DNA of 64,000 bases from Homalodisca vitripennis (lineage: Eukaryota; Arthropoda; Insecta; Hemiptera; Cicadellidae): assembly GCF_021130785.1 (NCBI RefSeq), contig NW_025777453.1, positions 32,334-96,333 on the forward strand, written 5' to 3'. The notes below the pieces were generated by a model. It saw only the letters and a program-made list of their open reading frames with translations. It was not told the DNA's origin and made no database searches. Both the position numbers and the translations under genes were made by a program. Shown here piece after piece: positions 1 through 12,887 of the stretch (positions are counted from its first letter, which is position 1; each line of letters begins with the position of its first letter).

Positions 1-466
1 CATAGTGATGTTCCAGCAGTCCAACTCGCTTTTAATGCTTTACTTTCAATTAGGTCAACGTAATGTATTGAAATTTACATTCATTTAAATATATTTTATA
101 GCCCCATATGTGAAGTATATTTTATTATGATACATTTCCCACCTCTCCCTGAAGTCCTTGTACATCACTGACGCCTTAAATGTATTAAAACTAACTGAAA
201 TTAAGGATAGTTATTAAACTGTGTGTTTGATAAATCTGTTTATGAAAGAGTGAACAATTTTAGAAATATTGGATGATGTTGTAAGTAATTTTCCGAAAAA
301 ATAAATAAATAAAAACACTTTGCTATAATATACATGCTTATGTAAATTTAATTCCGTTTTGCTGGTTGTTTACTATCAATTGGATTCCTAGCCATAAGAA
401 CTATTACATAAATCTGACTATAATAAATTGTTACACCTCCTCAGGAACTACACCTTTCCATATTAA
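1..466. repeat. Outer inverted repeat, left arm, distal segment
   Basis: This stretch is the reverse complement of about 54154-54665. Clear anchors are the run reading ccacctctccctgaagt at about 140 (partner acttgagggagaggtggg near 54510), the run gttggactgc near 54640 matched by cagtccaac at about 20, and the block around acctcctcaggaacta at 436-451 matched near 54171-54183. The match is still good at base 1, so the arm continues to the left of the window. No gene is visible in it. Confidence 0.9.
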
Positions 467-3400
467 AAAACAGCTTTACAATTTCAGTTGTTTTACTCAT
501 TGATTCAAGCATAGTTTTTTATTACAACCCATTCAAACTAAATTTTTTTAAATTTTGAAAATCTAAATTCCCTAGGTTCCACAAAAACCTGGCACGGTAA
601 TTGTTTCCGCACCAGTATTTAACCATTTAAGCAACTGTAATGAATAGGTAAAAGTCGGAAATAAACATAAGATTAATAACGTGTAAATAAGATAAAAACT
701 CTTCACTTCCTCACTGATTTCCTTACATAAACTTAATAATACAGTATATTATTATAATTTTAGAATAAAAAATTTGAGATCGAAAATTTTGCTGAAATAT
801 TATAATTTTGATTTAATTCCTGAGCACGTAATACAAGACTAGTCCGTATTATTTCAAAAAATAAATTAATTTTGAAAATAACCAAAATGTTTTTGTAAAA
901 CATCCAATTGTCCATTTACAATTCTAATTTTAAAATATACTGAAGTTACCTCTTTACATTATTACACTTAACAGAGCTAAATTGCTGGTATTTATGTAAT
1001 ATTTACCCTAATCATCCCCTGTTTATAAAATCATAAAAATATCATTTACTGTTTTGCACGGTATTCAATTGATTAAAAAACATATAATTCTTAAAATATA
1101 CAATTTTCAATCTAATTGTAACATAGTTTGCATAAAGGGTAGTTAAGAAGTTTAAATAGTAAAACCAATACCACACGCTATAGTTTATACTTAATTAGAT
1201 CATGGCGTAGAGTAATTCTAAGAGGTAAACATTTTTTTATTAAATGTGTTTTATCATTACCGTGGAACATTACTGTCATAAATCACACAATTTCGTAAAG
1301 CCTTTAGCCGACTACTAAGGAACAGATCCTTAGTGTGATATTTTGGCTCGTACTGTGATGAGTGGTTAGCTAACTCCTCACTATAGTTAGCCATATGTTA
1401 ATAGTTATCGTATTAAATGTAACAAACAGTCCTATTTAAATTAGAAATTACTTTAATATTTACATGAGAATATAATTATAATGCGGATTAGGTTTAAACT
1501 TTTCAACAAAATGTTTATCATTAGATTAACTACTAAGTGATATGTTTAGTTTTTCAAGTTATTATAAAGGACTTACTACTATTTTTCCACAAATAAAATT
1601 GTATTCTTTCACCAATCCAGTTTGGATTCACAAAAGGAAAAACAACGAATGTTACAGTTACCGAATCATTTAATCTAAGAACTAAATTCGGGAAAATTCG
1701 GTTTTGGGATTTCTTTTGATTTGATCTAGCCTTAGAATATGCTATTTATATTCGCTATACAGTTCTGCTAAGTTAGAACCCATTCGGTTCTGCTATATGG
1801 ATAACCGTGGTTGTCGAAAATAACCGAGAAACTACCTAAAGTTACTAAGGGCATTCTACATGGTTCATTGACTTATGCCACATTTATAAATTATTTCCTG
1901 AACTTTACAAATAGAAGGTAAGAAATTCAATATTTATTGAATATAAAAATCATAGGACTTTTATAATTTACATGAACGAAAATGTTGCCTTTTCTGATAT
2001 GAAAGGATGATCTAACTATATTCTATCTACCTCGTATTCCATAAAGCTTTAAAGTGGTTATTATTTAAAATAGTTGAACTTCAAGTACCATGTTGTGTTC
2101 GTTTATTAGGTACTGAGGTCAGATGTCTTGGCTGTGTACTATGTAATGTGTATTTATCTCAAATAAATTAATTTTTCTGAAATGTTCTTATTTTGGGATT
2201 CCCGACACCTCCAATTGAACGGCAAAATATAAGGTTGATTTTTTCGTTGGGAAATTTAAAAAAATCACGTCAGTTTATATATTTAACCCTGCACTTGTCC
2301 GCCTATTTAATAAGCATTACATAAACAAAATCTCAGTATCTCAAATTGTTGTAAGATACGGTTCCGGAATGTTGCTTAAAGTGGCCTCGGGCATTAAGCA
2401 ATCCCATGTCCTATACTTAAAAACTTTATACAATTCCAATATTTGGAAACGAAGTTATCGGATTTTGCTTCAACAGCCTTCTTACAATCCTAAATATTGT
2501 ATTAAGGTTTTTCGTAGGGTTGATAGTATAATAAAGGGAAGGCCCACCTGTGAATATTTAATTTACGTTCATAATACCCTTAGTTCATTCTATTTGTCTG
2601 TAAATATAAATATATATAGTTTACTTATTTTAAAAACATCCTATACATTTTGATATAACTACTTAATTTTACTCAGTGTTTAACTAATGGAGGTCGTAGT
2701 ATACTCTGGCCACGTTTTGTTGATATATTTATATTATGTCCAGAATAATATACAAATGCGAGAGAATAACTGGATAACTTCCTGAGTAAAACCTACGAGT
2801 AAAGTTCTACTGGAGAAATCGTCAATAAAACGTCTCAATTGATGCTCAGACACGCCGCTTTATTGAACTCATTCTTGTCATTTTGTAGCTTTGAATGTTA
2901 AAGGTAACTTCTACAGACAGATTAAATCTTTTTCGAAATATCCTGAAAATAGTTGGGTACGATAAGGCTCAGCCAAATCCAAAAGAGGGACGAGGCCTTA
3001 ATTAAACACGACGTTGACTGAGTGGAAATGAATTTACTTTACAATGTCAAGTATATAGCTCATTTCTTTATTGCGATATTCAGTGGACATCACAGGCAGA
3101 TAGACAGACAGACATATAGAGCAGGAATTTAGCAAAAACATTTGGCGATAGCTAAATGAAATAAAACAATTTTAAGCTGGAATCATTCTGGAAATATCAC
3201 CCTGAGTTATAAACTTTGTTATTGCTCAGCCAAATTATATGAAATGGCCTAAACAACCATTGCATTCTACCACCTGTTTATATATAAACTGGACCCTATT
3301 ATATACAATGTAGTGAAAATATTATTATCCAGTCCACCAATTACGTCATTTTAATGAGTCGTACTCGGTGTTTGAATAATGCAATAAGCCATTTTTATGT

Positions 3401-4846
3401 GTATTTTGTGTGTGTGTGTTATAATCATAAGATTTCACTATAGATGATGTGAATAACCGTTCTGAACATATACACGAGTGAGATATTAAGACAATTGTGT
3501 TTTGTATAGTATTTCCAAAGTTGAGGTGAATATATTTCTAAATTTATTCACTGAACCTTTGCAAGTAACTACTGAAATATCAGATACTGAACGTTCCGCA
3601 CATTTGAAACTTATATTGTCTTAAAAGTATATACTCTTAATGTAAATAAAACTAAATAAATAACCAAAGCCTTGTAGAAAATTAAAAAAATATGTATACT
3701 TACTTGTTTACACATAAATCTAATATTATACAACCATTTTATGTGTTACAAATAAAATAACCAATTTAATTTCCAACTATAAAATCTCAACCTACTTAAA
3801 AGTTACAATCACGTTCCCATTATGCTAAGATGAAGTGAGTTTACCACAAATGATGAGGAAGTAAACGCTTTATTCACCCTATGGCACCGTCATCACGGAG
3901 ACAAGTGTCGTCATCTACCGTACGGAGTATACATCTTTCTCTGTCAGAGACACGCAGCTTGGGAAGGATGTACTCCTATATCTTCATTAGTGTATTTTGA
4001 AGCACTATTCGAATGTCTTTTTGGTAAGGCAATAAATGTTACTCGACAATTATTTACATATATTACATTTTGTAATTTATATTCAAACAGTATAGTTTAT
4101 AAATGGGTTTCTCTCTGTTACTAAACTACTGGTTTTATATTTATTTTACAGGTTGATATATTTTTAAAATTTAATTCTGACATAAACAAGAATAAATGTT
4201 CTTTAAAAAATAAATGTCCACCTTCAAAGAATTAAATTAACTAAACTACTAGTTTTTTCATGCAAAACAAAGATGAGTAAAATGTTGCGATTGGTAATGG
4301 CTAAATATTTTTTTCCTCCTATGCATGATCTTGTGATCTCTAAAATGCAAGGCTCTCACTCTCTGATCATTAATTCTCCAACTTCCTGATATCACACAAA
4401 ATTTAAAGTTGGCATACGTATGTCTCATGACTTAAGTCTTATCTTTATGCCATACTGAATCATTCTTCCAACTTCTTAATGTCAATAAATATGAAGGTTG
4501 ACGGACACGCGAGTTTTCCTTTTATACAAAGTTTTCTAAGCTTACCACCCAAAACGGATGAAATCATATTGTGACATCTAGAAGAACTATATTTTAGTTC
4601 GACTTACTTTTGATTACTAGATGGATGGTGTTTGACAAAAAAGTGCCTCGTAACTTAGACAGAAAATCGAAAAAAAATGTATTCAGAGTAAAAATAAACT
4701 GAATTTATGGCTATTATTACCGTAATATGGAACTAGTAAAAATGTAATAAATCATAAATATGAATTCGATGAATAATTACATGGATTTTTCAACAACAAG
4801 ATTTAATTGCATGGATCTGTATATCATGAATAAATAATAATTAGTA
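467..4846. other. Noncoding AT-rich stretch
   Basis: No supportable gene. The longest open frame (94 codons, 2369-2653) has the composition of random AT-rich DNA and no recognisable motif. The only compositional outlier is a GC-richer block at 3888-3985 in which both strands are open: a 39-codon ATG-to-stop frame on the plus strand, and on the minus strand a frame reading EYILPKLRVSDRER that ends in a stop and is preceded by an AG. It could be a stray exon or a repeat scrap. Confidence 0.5.
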
Positions 4847-4879
4847 ATGTGTATAATAATTAATAATTATTATACACAT
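4847..4879. repeat. 33-bp near-perfect palindrome
   Basis: The sequence reads the same on both strands except at the single central base. The arms begin atgtgtataataatt and end with its complement. It is AT-rich and could extrude as a cruciform. A second small hairpin (11-bp arms ttaataagcca/tggcttattaa) lies nearby at about 5002-5036. Confidence 0.85.
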
Positions 4880-7014
4880 CTTACCTTAAGTAGCTCAGTA
4901 GTTAATTATGTTAGCAATATGTATGAAAATATAATCATATGTATTACCCTGCCTTCAGTTGTGATAAAAAAAGTGTTTGTATTTCAGAAGCGACACTAGA
5001 TTAATAAGCCATCCAGCTATAATGTGGCTTATTAACTACTGTAGTTTTCACACAATTCTGTACATAACGAAGCACTTCAGCATTAGCAAAAATCTATCAT
5101 AGAACCAATATTCTACAATACTTATATTTGATGTCAAGCATTCCTTGTTGAGAAAGTGTTAGTACCATAGTTTTACAAAGGCTAGATAAAATAATATTTC
5201 AAAACATTTTCTTATACAATATTTTTACTCCTTAAACTTAGTAAATAGAATCAGTATGATAATTATTAGACAGTAACTTTATATAAAACTGGCAGTTACT
5301 AGCGGCTTCGAACACAATTTCGTAGTGAAAAACAGGGACTGCATAATTACATTCCCTATAAGTTACGTTATAAACTCTTCAATCTACCAATCAAACCTTT
5401 TTTTAAAGAAATTTACAGAAAATTGGCCTCAAAAATTAAAAATAATTTATCGTTAGGTGCCCACATATAATTTGAGAAATCAGCACCTAAATACATCTAA
5501 AACTGATGCAATGTAATGGGCTCTAGGGAAAGGTGCAACATTATTATATAAACAAAATTACACCATTCATAACTTATATCTTATAATCCAGGAAGGGTGA
5601 ATAAATACGCTATCAGAAAAGCAATGAGCACACTCAAACATCAGGAAATTACTTACAATTACTACCCAAACACTATCAGTATACTGTAGTAATACAGTAA
5701 TAAAATTAGCTGCGCTATTGTTCTCACACACAATATCAAATATCGTCTATTCATTTAAGATCCAATAAAAAATATTTTGGAGCCATCAAGTCAGAGATTA
5801 AAAGTGTTTTAAAGCGGCGTGAAATAAATCTAATTTCCATCAAATATTTTATGATTAACGATTTTAGTAACAACTTAGATATTTTAGGCTAGTGTCGATT
5901 AATATTATAGAAAAAGGTTTTATATTCTAAAATATAATATCAAAAATTTAAAAGATTTAAATTGTAACTTGATATTCAATTGATTTCGAACCGTATACAG
6001 TTCCACTAAATGTAAAGCAATATAATTTCTAAATTTTATAACTTTGTATTACATCATTGTTGAATATCACATCACAGTTATATGCAAGTTATGTTACCTA
6101 GATCAGTTAAACAGTTTTAAGTAAAATATTCACTTTTGAAGTTTGAAATTATATCGTAATGGCATAGAAATAGGATACATCCATTACTTGTATTATAAGT
6201 CTCGTGTCCCAGAAACAGCTAGATTTAGGTATCTAATTTAAAATTAGGCTTTACTCTAAAATTTTAATTGGCATGCAACATGCAGCAGTGAAGGTGTCAG
6301 ACTCGGGAAATATAATTGATATTACCAAGTGCGTGTATTAAAGTGCATCTGTGTTGTAGATTTAGTGGTTTGTCTTTGTACTAACAGTTATAGATATACA
6401 GATTACAGTATTGTAACCAATGATCATCCGAAATGATAAATACTGGGTATGCGATACAGTACAGGTGTAGTATCTACTATCTATGTACAGTACACATCCA
6501 AAGCAATAACGTAAACTTGCAATTACACAGTAAACATATAGAAACATCATGTATTTTTACCCGCTGTAGATTAGAAGCTATAATTATCTATAAACCTAAT
6601 GCAGCAATGCATATACGTACTCTTGCTCCAAATCCTTTTTCCCTGTATCACCGTGGTACTCTGTTTACTGTAACCGTAATATGCATATTTGTATACAAAC
6701 ATTTTCTATCTTATCCCTTATTTGTATGTGTATCGAATACTTAAACGGATGCTTTGTCCCTCACATATATTCTCTAATAAAAATTGCATTTAGTTTCTAT
6801 GGTATTACTTTGTGGTTCCATTTATTATGGTCTTAAAGTCATAGTGCAAACGGTTGGTTGAATTATATCAGTGTCCCCATCCTCCATTTTTGTTGCTTTA
6901 TCATCACAAATATGCCATCATTTTGGAGCATATTCCATGAAATATTTTAAATAATTTTAATTATGTTAAATATTTGAATAGTCCTTATTAGAGATGTAGC
7001 CTCAAAAAGTGTTG
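4880..7014. other. Noncoding AT-rich stretch
   Basis: Apart from the small hairpin at about 5002-5036, I see nothing here. The overlapping opposite-strand open frames at 6362-6744 (62 and 103 codons) are rich in Tyr, Ile, Cys and His, as expected for translated AT-rich noncoding DNA, and show no domain. Confidence 0.5.
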
Positions 7015-7195
7015 ATAAAATTATATACAATAATCAAACTTTTTAACACTTTTGATATATTTTTATTTCTTACGATGTACATTTCAAGTTCTAAAAATTC
7101 ATCATAAGGTACATTCATCAACCTAAAAATGTACATCTTACGAAATAAAACATATATCTAAAGTGTTAAAAAAGTGTAATATTATAATATATAAT
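7015..7195. repeat. Foldback (MITE-like) inverted repeat
   Basis: Arms at about 7021-7087 and 7128-7193 are imperfect reverse complements. Anchors are ctttttaacacttt, matched by aaagtgttaaaaaag, and cttacgatgtacattt, matched by aaatgtacatcttacg. About 40 bp separate them. The shape suits a small nonautonomous foldback element or an RNA hairpin precursor. No target-site duplication was established. Confidence 0.75.
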
Positions 7196-8294
7196 AACTA
7201 GTCCTGATTAAACTAATTCGTTTTACCTCGTTTGTGTTGCCGTATACTAAACATATAAAATATCAATATTTTGTCTTTATACTTTTTCATAACACTACGG
7301 CAGCCGATATTTATTCGGTAAATAAAAAAAAACTGTGACCCTGAATCGAATAAGTGTTGGTGCTTTATTAAATAATACTTATTTATTGTAAATTTAGGCC
7401 TTGTACAAACTGTACAATTGCTTTGATCAAACTAAAATTTAAAACAGTGAAATTATTCAGTCATTATAAAACCAACATATCACGATTGTTATAAACTAAG
7501 CAGTAATACGACAAAATGTAGCAACTTCAAAGATTGAAGTTTGTTGTGGAACTGTGCAACAATTCAATAATATCTCGACAAACGGCAAGTAAACTTTGTC
7601 AGTTCAGGTGGAACACCACTAGTTATCGAAGGACCTTGACCGAAACACTTTGTCTTAGACTCTCTTGTTAACTGTTAACTAGATTAAAGTTTCCTCTGAC
7701 GTTTACGGAAGGTGTTTACTGGTTAAACTCTCCACGTCGACTCGAAATTTTATTTTGGGAACATATATTGAGTCTGTTTATTATTATTAGTACGTAAATA
7801 ACCTAACCGTTGACTTTTACGTACGTATGTTAAGTATACGTAAAACCTAGCTATTATTTTTCCTACAGGTCTACGTAATTGTCTTCATGGATTTTATTGT
7901 TGTAAACCAGAAAAGCTATCTCTAGAAATTAGGTAGGTCATTTTAGGGGTCTAGCCTTTTTATTACTGGAGTGGTTAACAAATTACACGGGTAAATCTAC
8001 AAAATATAATGAAATGTGTGAAAAAACAGTTATTGCATATCCGCATCGGGCTATAATTTGTTTTTTGTTTTTTAAGATAATACTTATTATTTTTATTAAA
8101 CAGAAATGCTTTCAGAACTAAAATAAAATTGGAACTTAGTACGAACATTCTATTTTAGCTTACAAATCGAATTAGATTTCATAAACTTCATGACCTTTTC
8201 TTTGAGGAAGCTGTCATGATGGTTTTTAAAATATTATTTCTAAAAAGTATTTCCTTTGGTGATGAAGCACGTCATGATTACAATAGCATGTTAC

Positions 8295-8330
8295 CACAGA
8301 GTAATAAGGTATATACCTTATTACTCTGTG
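8295..8330. repeat. Perfect 36-bp palindrome
   Basis: All 36 bases are self-complementary around the dyad between 8312 and 8313. Each half is cacagagtaataaggtat or its complement, with no spacer and no mismatch. Perfect spacerless palindromes of this length are rare and unstable in cells, so it is either very recent or an assembly fold. Confidence 0.95.
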
Positions 8331-10242
8331 ATGTTACCTTCCCTGATATTTTCTATTACGTATTTATATCGGTATAGTCTTTTAGTTAGTGTTCATAAAA
8401 TGTACTTTACTGAAATTTTAAGTATAACTAAGACCATAGTTTAATAAGATTTTGAATTAAACCCAACGTTCCAAATATTCTGCTCGTATTCCCATTGCCC
8501 ACAAATCCCTTAATCCCCTATTTAACTCAATTAGCCCATCATAACTAATTTGTTACTATTATGGAATAAAATTATCACACAAGATAATTGAAATAATTAT
8601 TACGACTCACGGAATACCCGTCATTTCATAATGGAATATCGACTTGCAGTCGGAGAGCGTGCGCTACCAGACCGATTTTGTCGCTATAAGTCCGTTCTGG
8701 TACAAATAAATTTAGTAATGTTTGAATTGTTACAAACCTATTATTTTTTTAATATACACGAAATAAAAGTATCAAACACAATGAATAAACTAGTATTAAT
8801 ACTGAAAATACAAAAAATATTCCTCACAAGACCAAAGATATATCATATTGGCCTAACTAACACGAGGTATTTTGCATGACTCAAATAGAAAGTACATTTG
8901 CAACTAAAATTTTTATTATTATCACTATGTCAAAACAATGTATTAATAGATAATGAAAGAACAAGACTTACAAAAACAATTCCTAAAGAACTTACAAATT
9001 ATATTAAGTAGAAGAAACATGTACATATAAAAGAAGTTGTTAAACTACCAAATTATAGTTTTTTGTTGTATAAAAAAAACCATATTTTACAAAAATTCAT
9101 GTAAATTACTTTCTTATAGCTTAAAGAATTGCAGTATATCGTTTACATTTATATGTTGGTCTAATAGAATCAATCAAGAATACCTATATGATAAATGATA
9201 CTCACCCTAAATTGGACAACCATAATAATTGGAGAATAATAATTTTAGCAGACAAGATTCACACAAAATGTGTAGTTATTAATAGTTGTTTTTGTTTCCT
9301 TACACACTTGTTGCATACGCCTGTTATGATATACGGTAGTGATAATCATTGAAGCGAATTTTGCTATTCTACTGTAATCTCAAATTTGCTTCTTCATGTT
9401 GTTCTGGCGATGTGACTTAAGTGACATTTATTGCAATTAACTTCAATTGTGACAATAGTACTGATACACCTAACCTGAAATAGGATCTAGTAATGAAATT
9501 CTTCTTACATTGCAGGATGAATGCAGACTCTGTCTAAATCAAATCTAAACGTTATTGTTACAAGTTTTAATGATAAAAGTTGTTTATGGTTTTGCAATTT
9601 GTACAATTATTTGGTTTAGCTGTTTGCACACAAAATTTGGATTAACCGGCAATACTTCTACAGATTGGATGGATTCTATCTTCTTTATAGTATATGGGAG
9701 GAAAAGGTCCATCCCATTTTGCCCAGAGAGGTGATTGCTTATCTCACCCGTGAAAGGGTTCTTATGACGAACTTATTGAGCATGTGAAATATAAAATGTT
9801 TATCCAAAACCAACAGTTATTCAGGCTATTACTTTTGTAAACAAGGCTGCAAATAGTGTATTAGAAAAAAATAACACTACGTATGTTACAGGGCTTGTAA
9901 GTTCAAGGATTTATTTTCACATTATAACAATCTATTACGTAGGAAAACTATATTTTTTTACCAAAATATTATTCAAATATCGCATATTTTTATACTTTTT
10001 CTTTATAAAATTTATATTTAATAAATTAAAATCATGTCAGGCCCCTCACTCATCCTTCATAAACATACTATAAACATAAAATCTTCATATTCAACCGGCA
10101 AGGCGGACTTTGAAGTCTCCAGAGATTCTCCCTCTTAAGTAAACCCCGAGGAGTTACAGAAAATATATTACAATATGTACTGTCTCCAGAAGTGATATCT
10201 TAACAAAGATGAGACTAAACCTTTTTTACACAAAAAAAGAGT
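8331..10242. other. Noncoding stretch, no gene seen
   Basis: No supportable coding region. At about 8640-8690 the minus strand shows a short tRNA-like segment (ggtagcgcac followed by gactgcaagtcga), but no B box follows, so it is at most a tRNA-derived scrap. Around 9660-9790 and 10030-10140 the composition is a little less AT-rich, without a readable product. Confidence 0.4.
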
Positions 10243-10264
10243 TTAAATTACATTAAAATACAAA
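10243..10264 (+). repeat. 22-bp direct repeat flanking the Penelope-like element (left copy)
   Basis: This is identical to 12888-12909 (ttaaattacattaaaatac plus aaa). The two copies bracket the Penelope-like element and are either its target-site duplication or short terminal direct repeats (pseudo-LTR remnants), both of which are known in this class. Just inside and outside the repeats, caaaaccaatattta and gaatattggttttg are also inverted copies of each other. Confidence 0.75.
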
Positions 10265-10279
10265 ACCAATATTTAATAC

Positions 10280-10333
10280 ATTTTATTGTGAGGCCTTTCG
10301 ATATCCAAGATACCTTCATCAGACACATCACAA
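10280..10333 (-). ncRNA. Hammerhead ribozyme motif of the PLE
   Basis: Read on the minus strand, the core CTGATGA (10316-10322) is followed by a hairpin (ggtatc, loop ttg, gatatc), then GAAA (10296-10299), then GGCCTC (10290-10295) and ACA. The flank TGT before CTGATGA pairs with ACA after the cleavage site, and TATTTT further out pairs with AAAATG, giving a split stem I. The short palindromic GGCC stem III is the minimal type described for PLE terminal repeats, where dimers are thought to cleave. The predicted cut is after the C of GGCCTC. Only one copy was found; none is visible beyond the 5' end of the element. Confidence 0.75.
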
Positions 10334-10466
10334 AATAAATACAAAAAGTAAATTTGATTATTATTAATAGTTAACATATGTGATTTAATAATAATTGGTC
10401 TTGGGTGGCGTAGTGTGTAAATATAATTAAATTATTACTGATATGATACTATATAAATTTTGAATG

Positions 10467-12850
10467 TTATTTTTGTAATTTTCGTTTTAGTAATATTGAA
10501 TTTTGAATTGGTCCATCTTCTTGATTTAATAGATCTTCTGTGTTTGTTTGATTTATGTAATATGACTCCCATGCATTTAAATATTTTGGAGTGTTAACAT
10601 GTTTTAATAGTTTTAAGTTTTTCTGTGATATAGTGTGTCCGGTATTGATGCAGTGGTGTGCGACGGCAGATTTTTCTTTTCTGTTAAATTTAATGTGGGA
10701 GCAATGTTCTTTATATCGTGTATGAATGTTTCTTCTTGTTTGTCCAATGTATTTTTTGTTGCAGTCATCACATTTAATTTGGTATATACCTGATTTATTA
10801 ATAATTTCTTCTTCATCTTTTGGATTTTTTAATTTATTCTTCAATTGACTTGTTGTTTTATATGTGATGTTTTTATTTGTATGTTTTTTGAATGATTTTT
10901 GTACATCTTTAGATATATTTGTCCATGTAGTGCTTATCCAATTTGTGTTTGTGTCTTTAATAGGTAAAAGTGTTGTCTTTGACTTTTTGTCATGTTTCTT
11001 TTTTGCTTTTTTAAATATATGTTCGATTAAATCTGTTTTATATCCATTAAAAACGGCAACATCTTTTATATACTGAAGTTCTTTTTTGAATTTTTCTTGT
11101 GATAGAGGAGTGTTTAATAATCTATATATCAATGAATGGAAGACTGCTCGTTTTTGTGTTGGTGGATGGTTTGAGTCATTTGTTATAAAACGATCAGTGT
11201 GTGTTGGTTTACGATATATATCGAATTCTAATCGCTTTGAAATTGTGTTTTTTATTACTAAAATATCTAAAAATGGAAGTGAGTTGTTGGATTCAATTTC
11301 ATGAGTAAATTTAATGCTGGAGTAAAATGAATTTAGGTGATTTATAAAGTTATTAAGGTTTTCATTTTTGTTGAACACTGCAAATATATCGTCAACATAT
11401 CGAATCCAAATTCTTGGAAAGTATGGTAGAGATTCTTTCACTAAAATTTCAAAGTGACTCATGAAAATATTTGCAATGAAGCATGACAAAGGATTTCCCA
11501 TTGATGTTCCATTAGTTTGAAAATAAAATAAGTTTTTGAATTGAAAACAATTTTGATTCATACATAGATTAATTAGAAGCATAAACTCTTCAACTTCTTT
11601 GCTTGATAAATGTATAGACTGAAGCCAATCTTGTATTAAGAGAATCGGAGTGTTCATAGGTACGTTATGATATAGAGAAGTAACATCAAAAGATACTAAG
11701 TACTCATCATCTTCAATTTCAATATTTTTTTACTAAATTTAAAAATTCATATCTGTTTTTTATTGCTAATGAAGGAAATTGTGGTAGCTCTTTAAGTCTG
11801 GTTTGCAACCATTTAGACAGTAAATATGTTGGAGAATTTATTGATGACACTATAGGTCTCATTTACTTTCCAGGTTTGTGAACTTTCGGTAAACAGTATA
11901 ATCGAGGTAGAATGGGGTTTGATATTGTAAGCTTTCTACATATTTCACTATTGATTACTATTTTACATTGTCTCATAGACTCTGAAGTTGAATGGGTAAA
12001 TTTTGTAAGTGGATTTTTTGTTGAAAGTTTGTATGGTCCTTTACTTAACATACTGTTTACTCTTTCATAATAATCATCTTGATTCAAGATTACTATTGAA
12101 TTTCCTTTGTCTGATTTTAAATAAAACACATTTTTATTTTGTAACTTGTGTAATGCGTCTTTATTTTTCTTATCTTCGTTGTGGAATGTTAGTTTTTTTT
12201 GGACTATTTAAGCTATTAGATATAGCTGAGTAAACATCAGATCTAATTAATGTTTTTTGATTTGAGTTTAAATTTTGAATGTTTGTTTCAATATCAATTA
12301 CTAATGAATCAATGTCTTTTGAATCACGGAAGTTGAAGTTTAAACCTTTATTCAAAAGAGATATTTCATCGTCTGAAAATGATGTAGAAGATAAATTTTT
12401 AACTAAGCTTTGATTTGGGAATACATTTTTATTATTTTCAGGTTTAATTTGATTCTTTATTAAATTATCAAACTTCTTTTCAAGTGTTTTCATTTTTCTA
12501 TTACATTTAAACTCAATACTCTGAAGTAGTTTTTGGTATCGTTCTTCAAATATGTCATAATATACTGGTGACAACTTTTTGGTAATTTTTAAATGCTGTT
12601 CCATAGCTTCTAATTCCAAAGAAGCTTGTTTTGAATACATATTTTTTATTTCCAAACTAAGCCAATTCAATTTTGCATCATGAAGAACCTTATTAGTTGT
12701 CGTGTTTTTATTAGTTATGTTTATTTTAATAAATTTAGGAAATACTTTGTTACGTTTACAATTTTTCAAAAAACGAATATCATAATCAATTAATCTTACT
12801 TTTTGTTTCAATTTGTGAAGTTTGTTAAGCTCTGCAGACTTGAGGGTCAT
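10467..12850 (-). pseudogene. PLE reverse transcriptase / GIY-YIG endonuclease, frameshifted
   Basis: Translation starts at the ATG at 12848-12850. The first segment (226 codons, to about 12190) is a Lys-rich N-terminal region beginning MTLKSAELNKLHKLKQKV. The next, 12129-11863, has the conserved early RT stretch KSDKGNSIVILNQDDYY and ends at LPKVHKPGK. After an in-frame TAA it continues MRPIVSS, the usual PLE RT2 motif. From 11657 down it has TNGTSMGNPLS, then IRYVDDIFAVF (catalytic Asp pair), then GIYQIKCDDCNKKYIGQT and WESYYI, which are the GIY-YIG nuclease core and its late conserved Glu. The breaks are an extra A in the A8 run near 12192, the TAA near 11865, and an extra A in the A7 run near 11726. 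The RT copies RNA at a nick and the nuclease makes the nick. Identification is firm; loss of function is clear as assembled. Confidence 0.93.
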
Positions 12851-12887
12851 GTTGAAATGCTGTAGATGGAGCTTATATTGGTCACTG

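Larger units (their letters stand above)
10265..12887 (-). mobile_element. Penelope-like retroelement (PLE), GIY-YIG type, inactivated
   Basis: On the minus strand the element has, in order, an N-terminal region rich in Lys and Asn, a reverse transcriptase with a YVDD catalytic motif, and a C-terminal GIY-YIG endonuclease. A hammerhead ribozyme motif follows downstream, and a 22-bp direct repeat flanks the whole. This is the canonical endonuclease-positive PLE organisation. The single ORF is broken by two A-run indels and one stop codon, so it cannot make a full protein, but the reading frames are otherwise well preserved, suggesting fairly recent loss. It lies wholly inside the left-arm-only block, so it says nothing about the age of the outer arms. 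Confidence 0.92.

Noticed and set aside
10864..11304. Plus-strand frames across the Penelope-like element
   Set aside because: They are antisense shadows of the RT/endonuclease gene.
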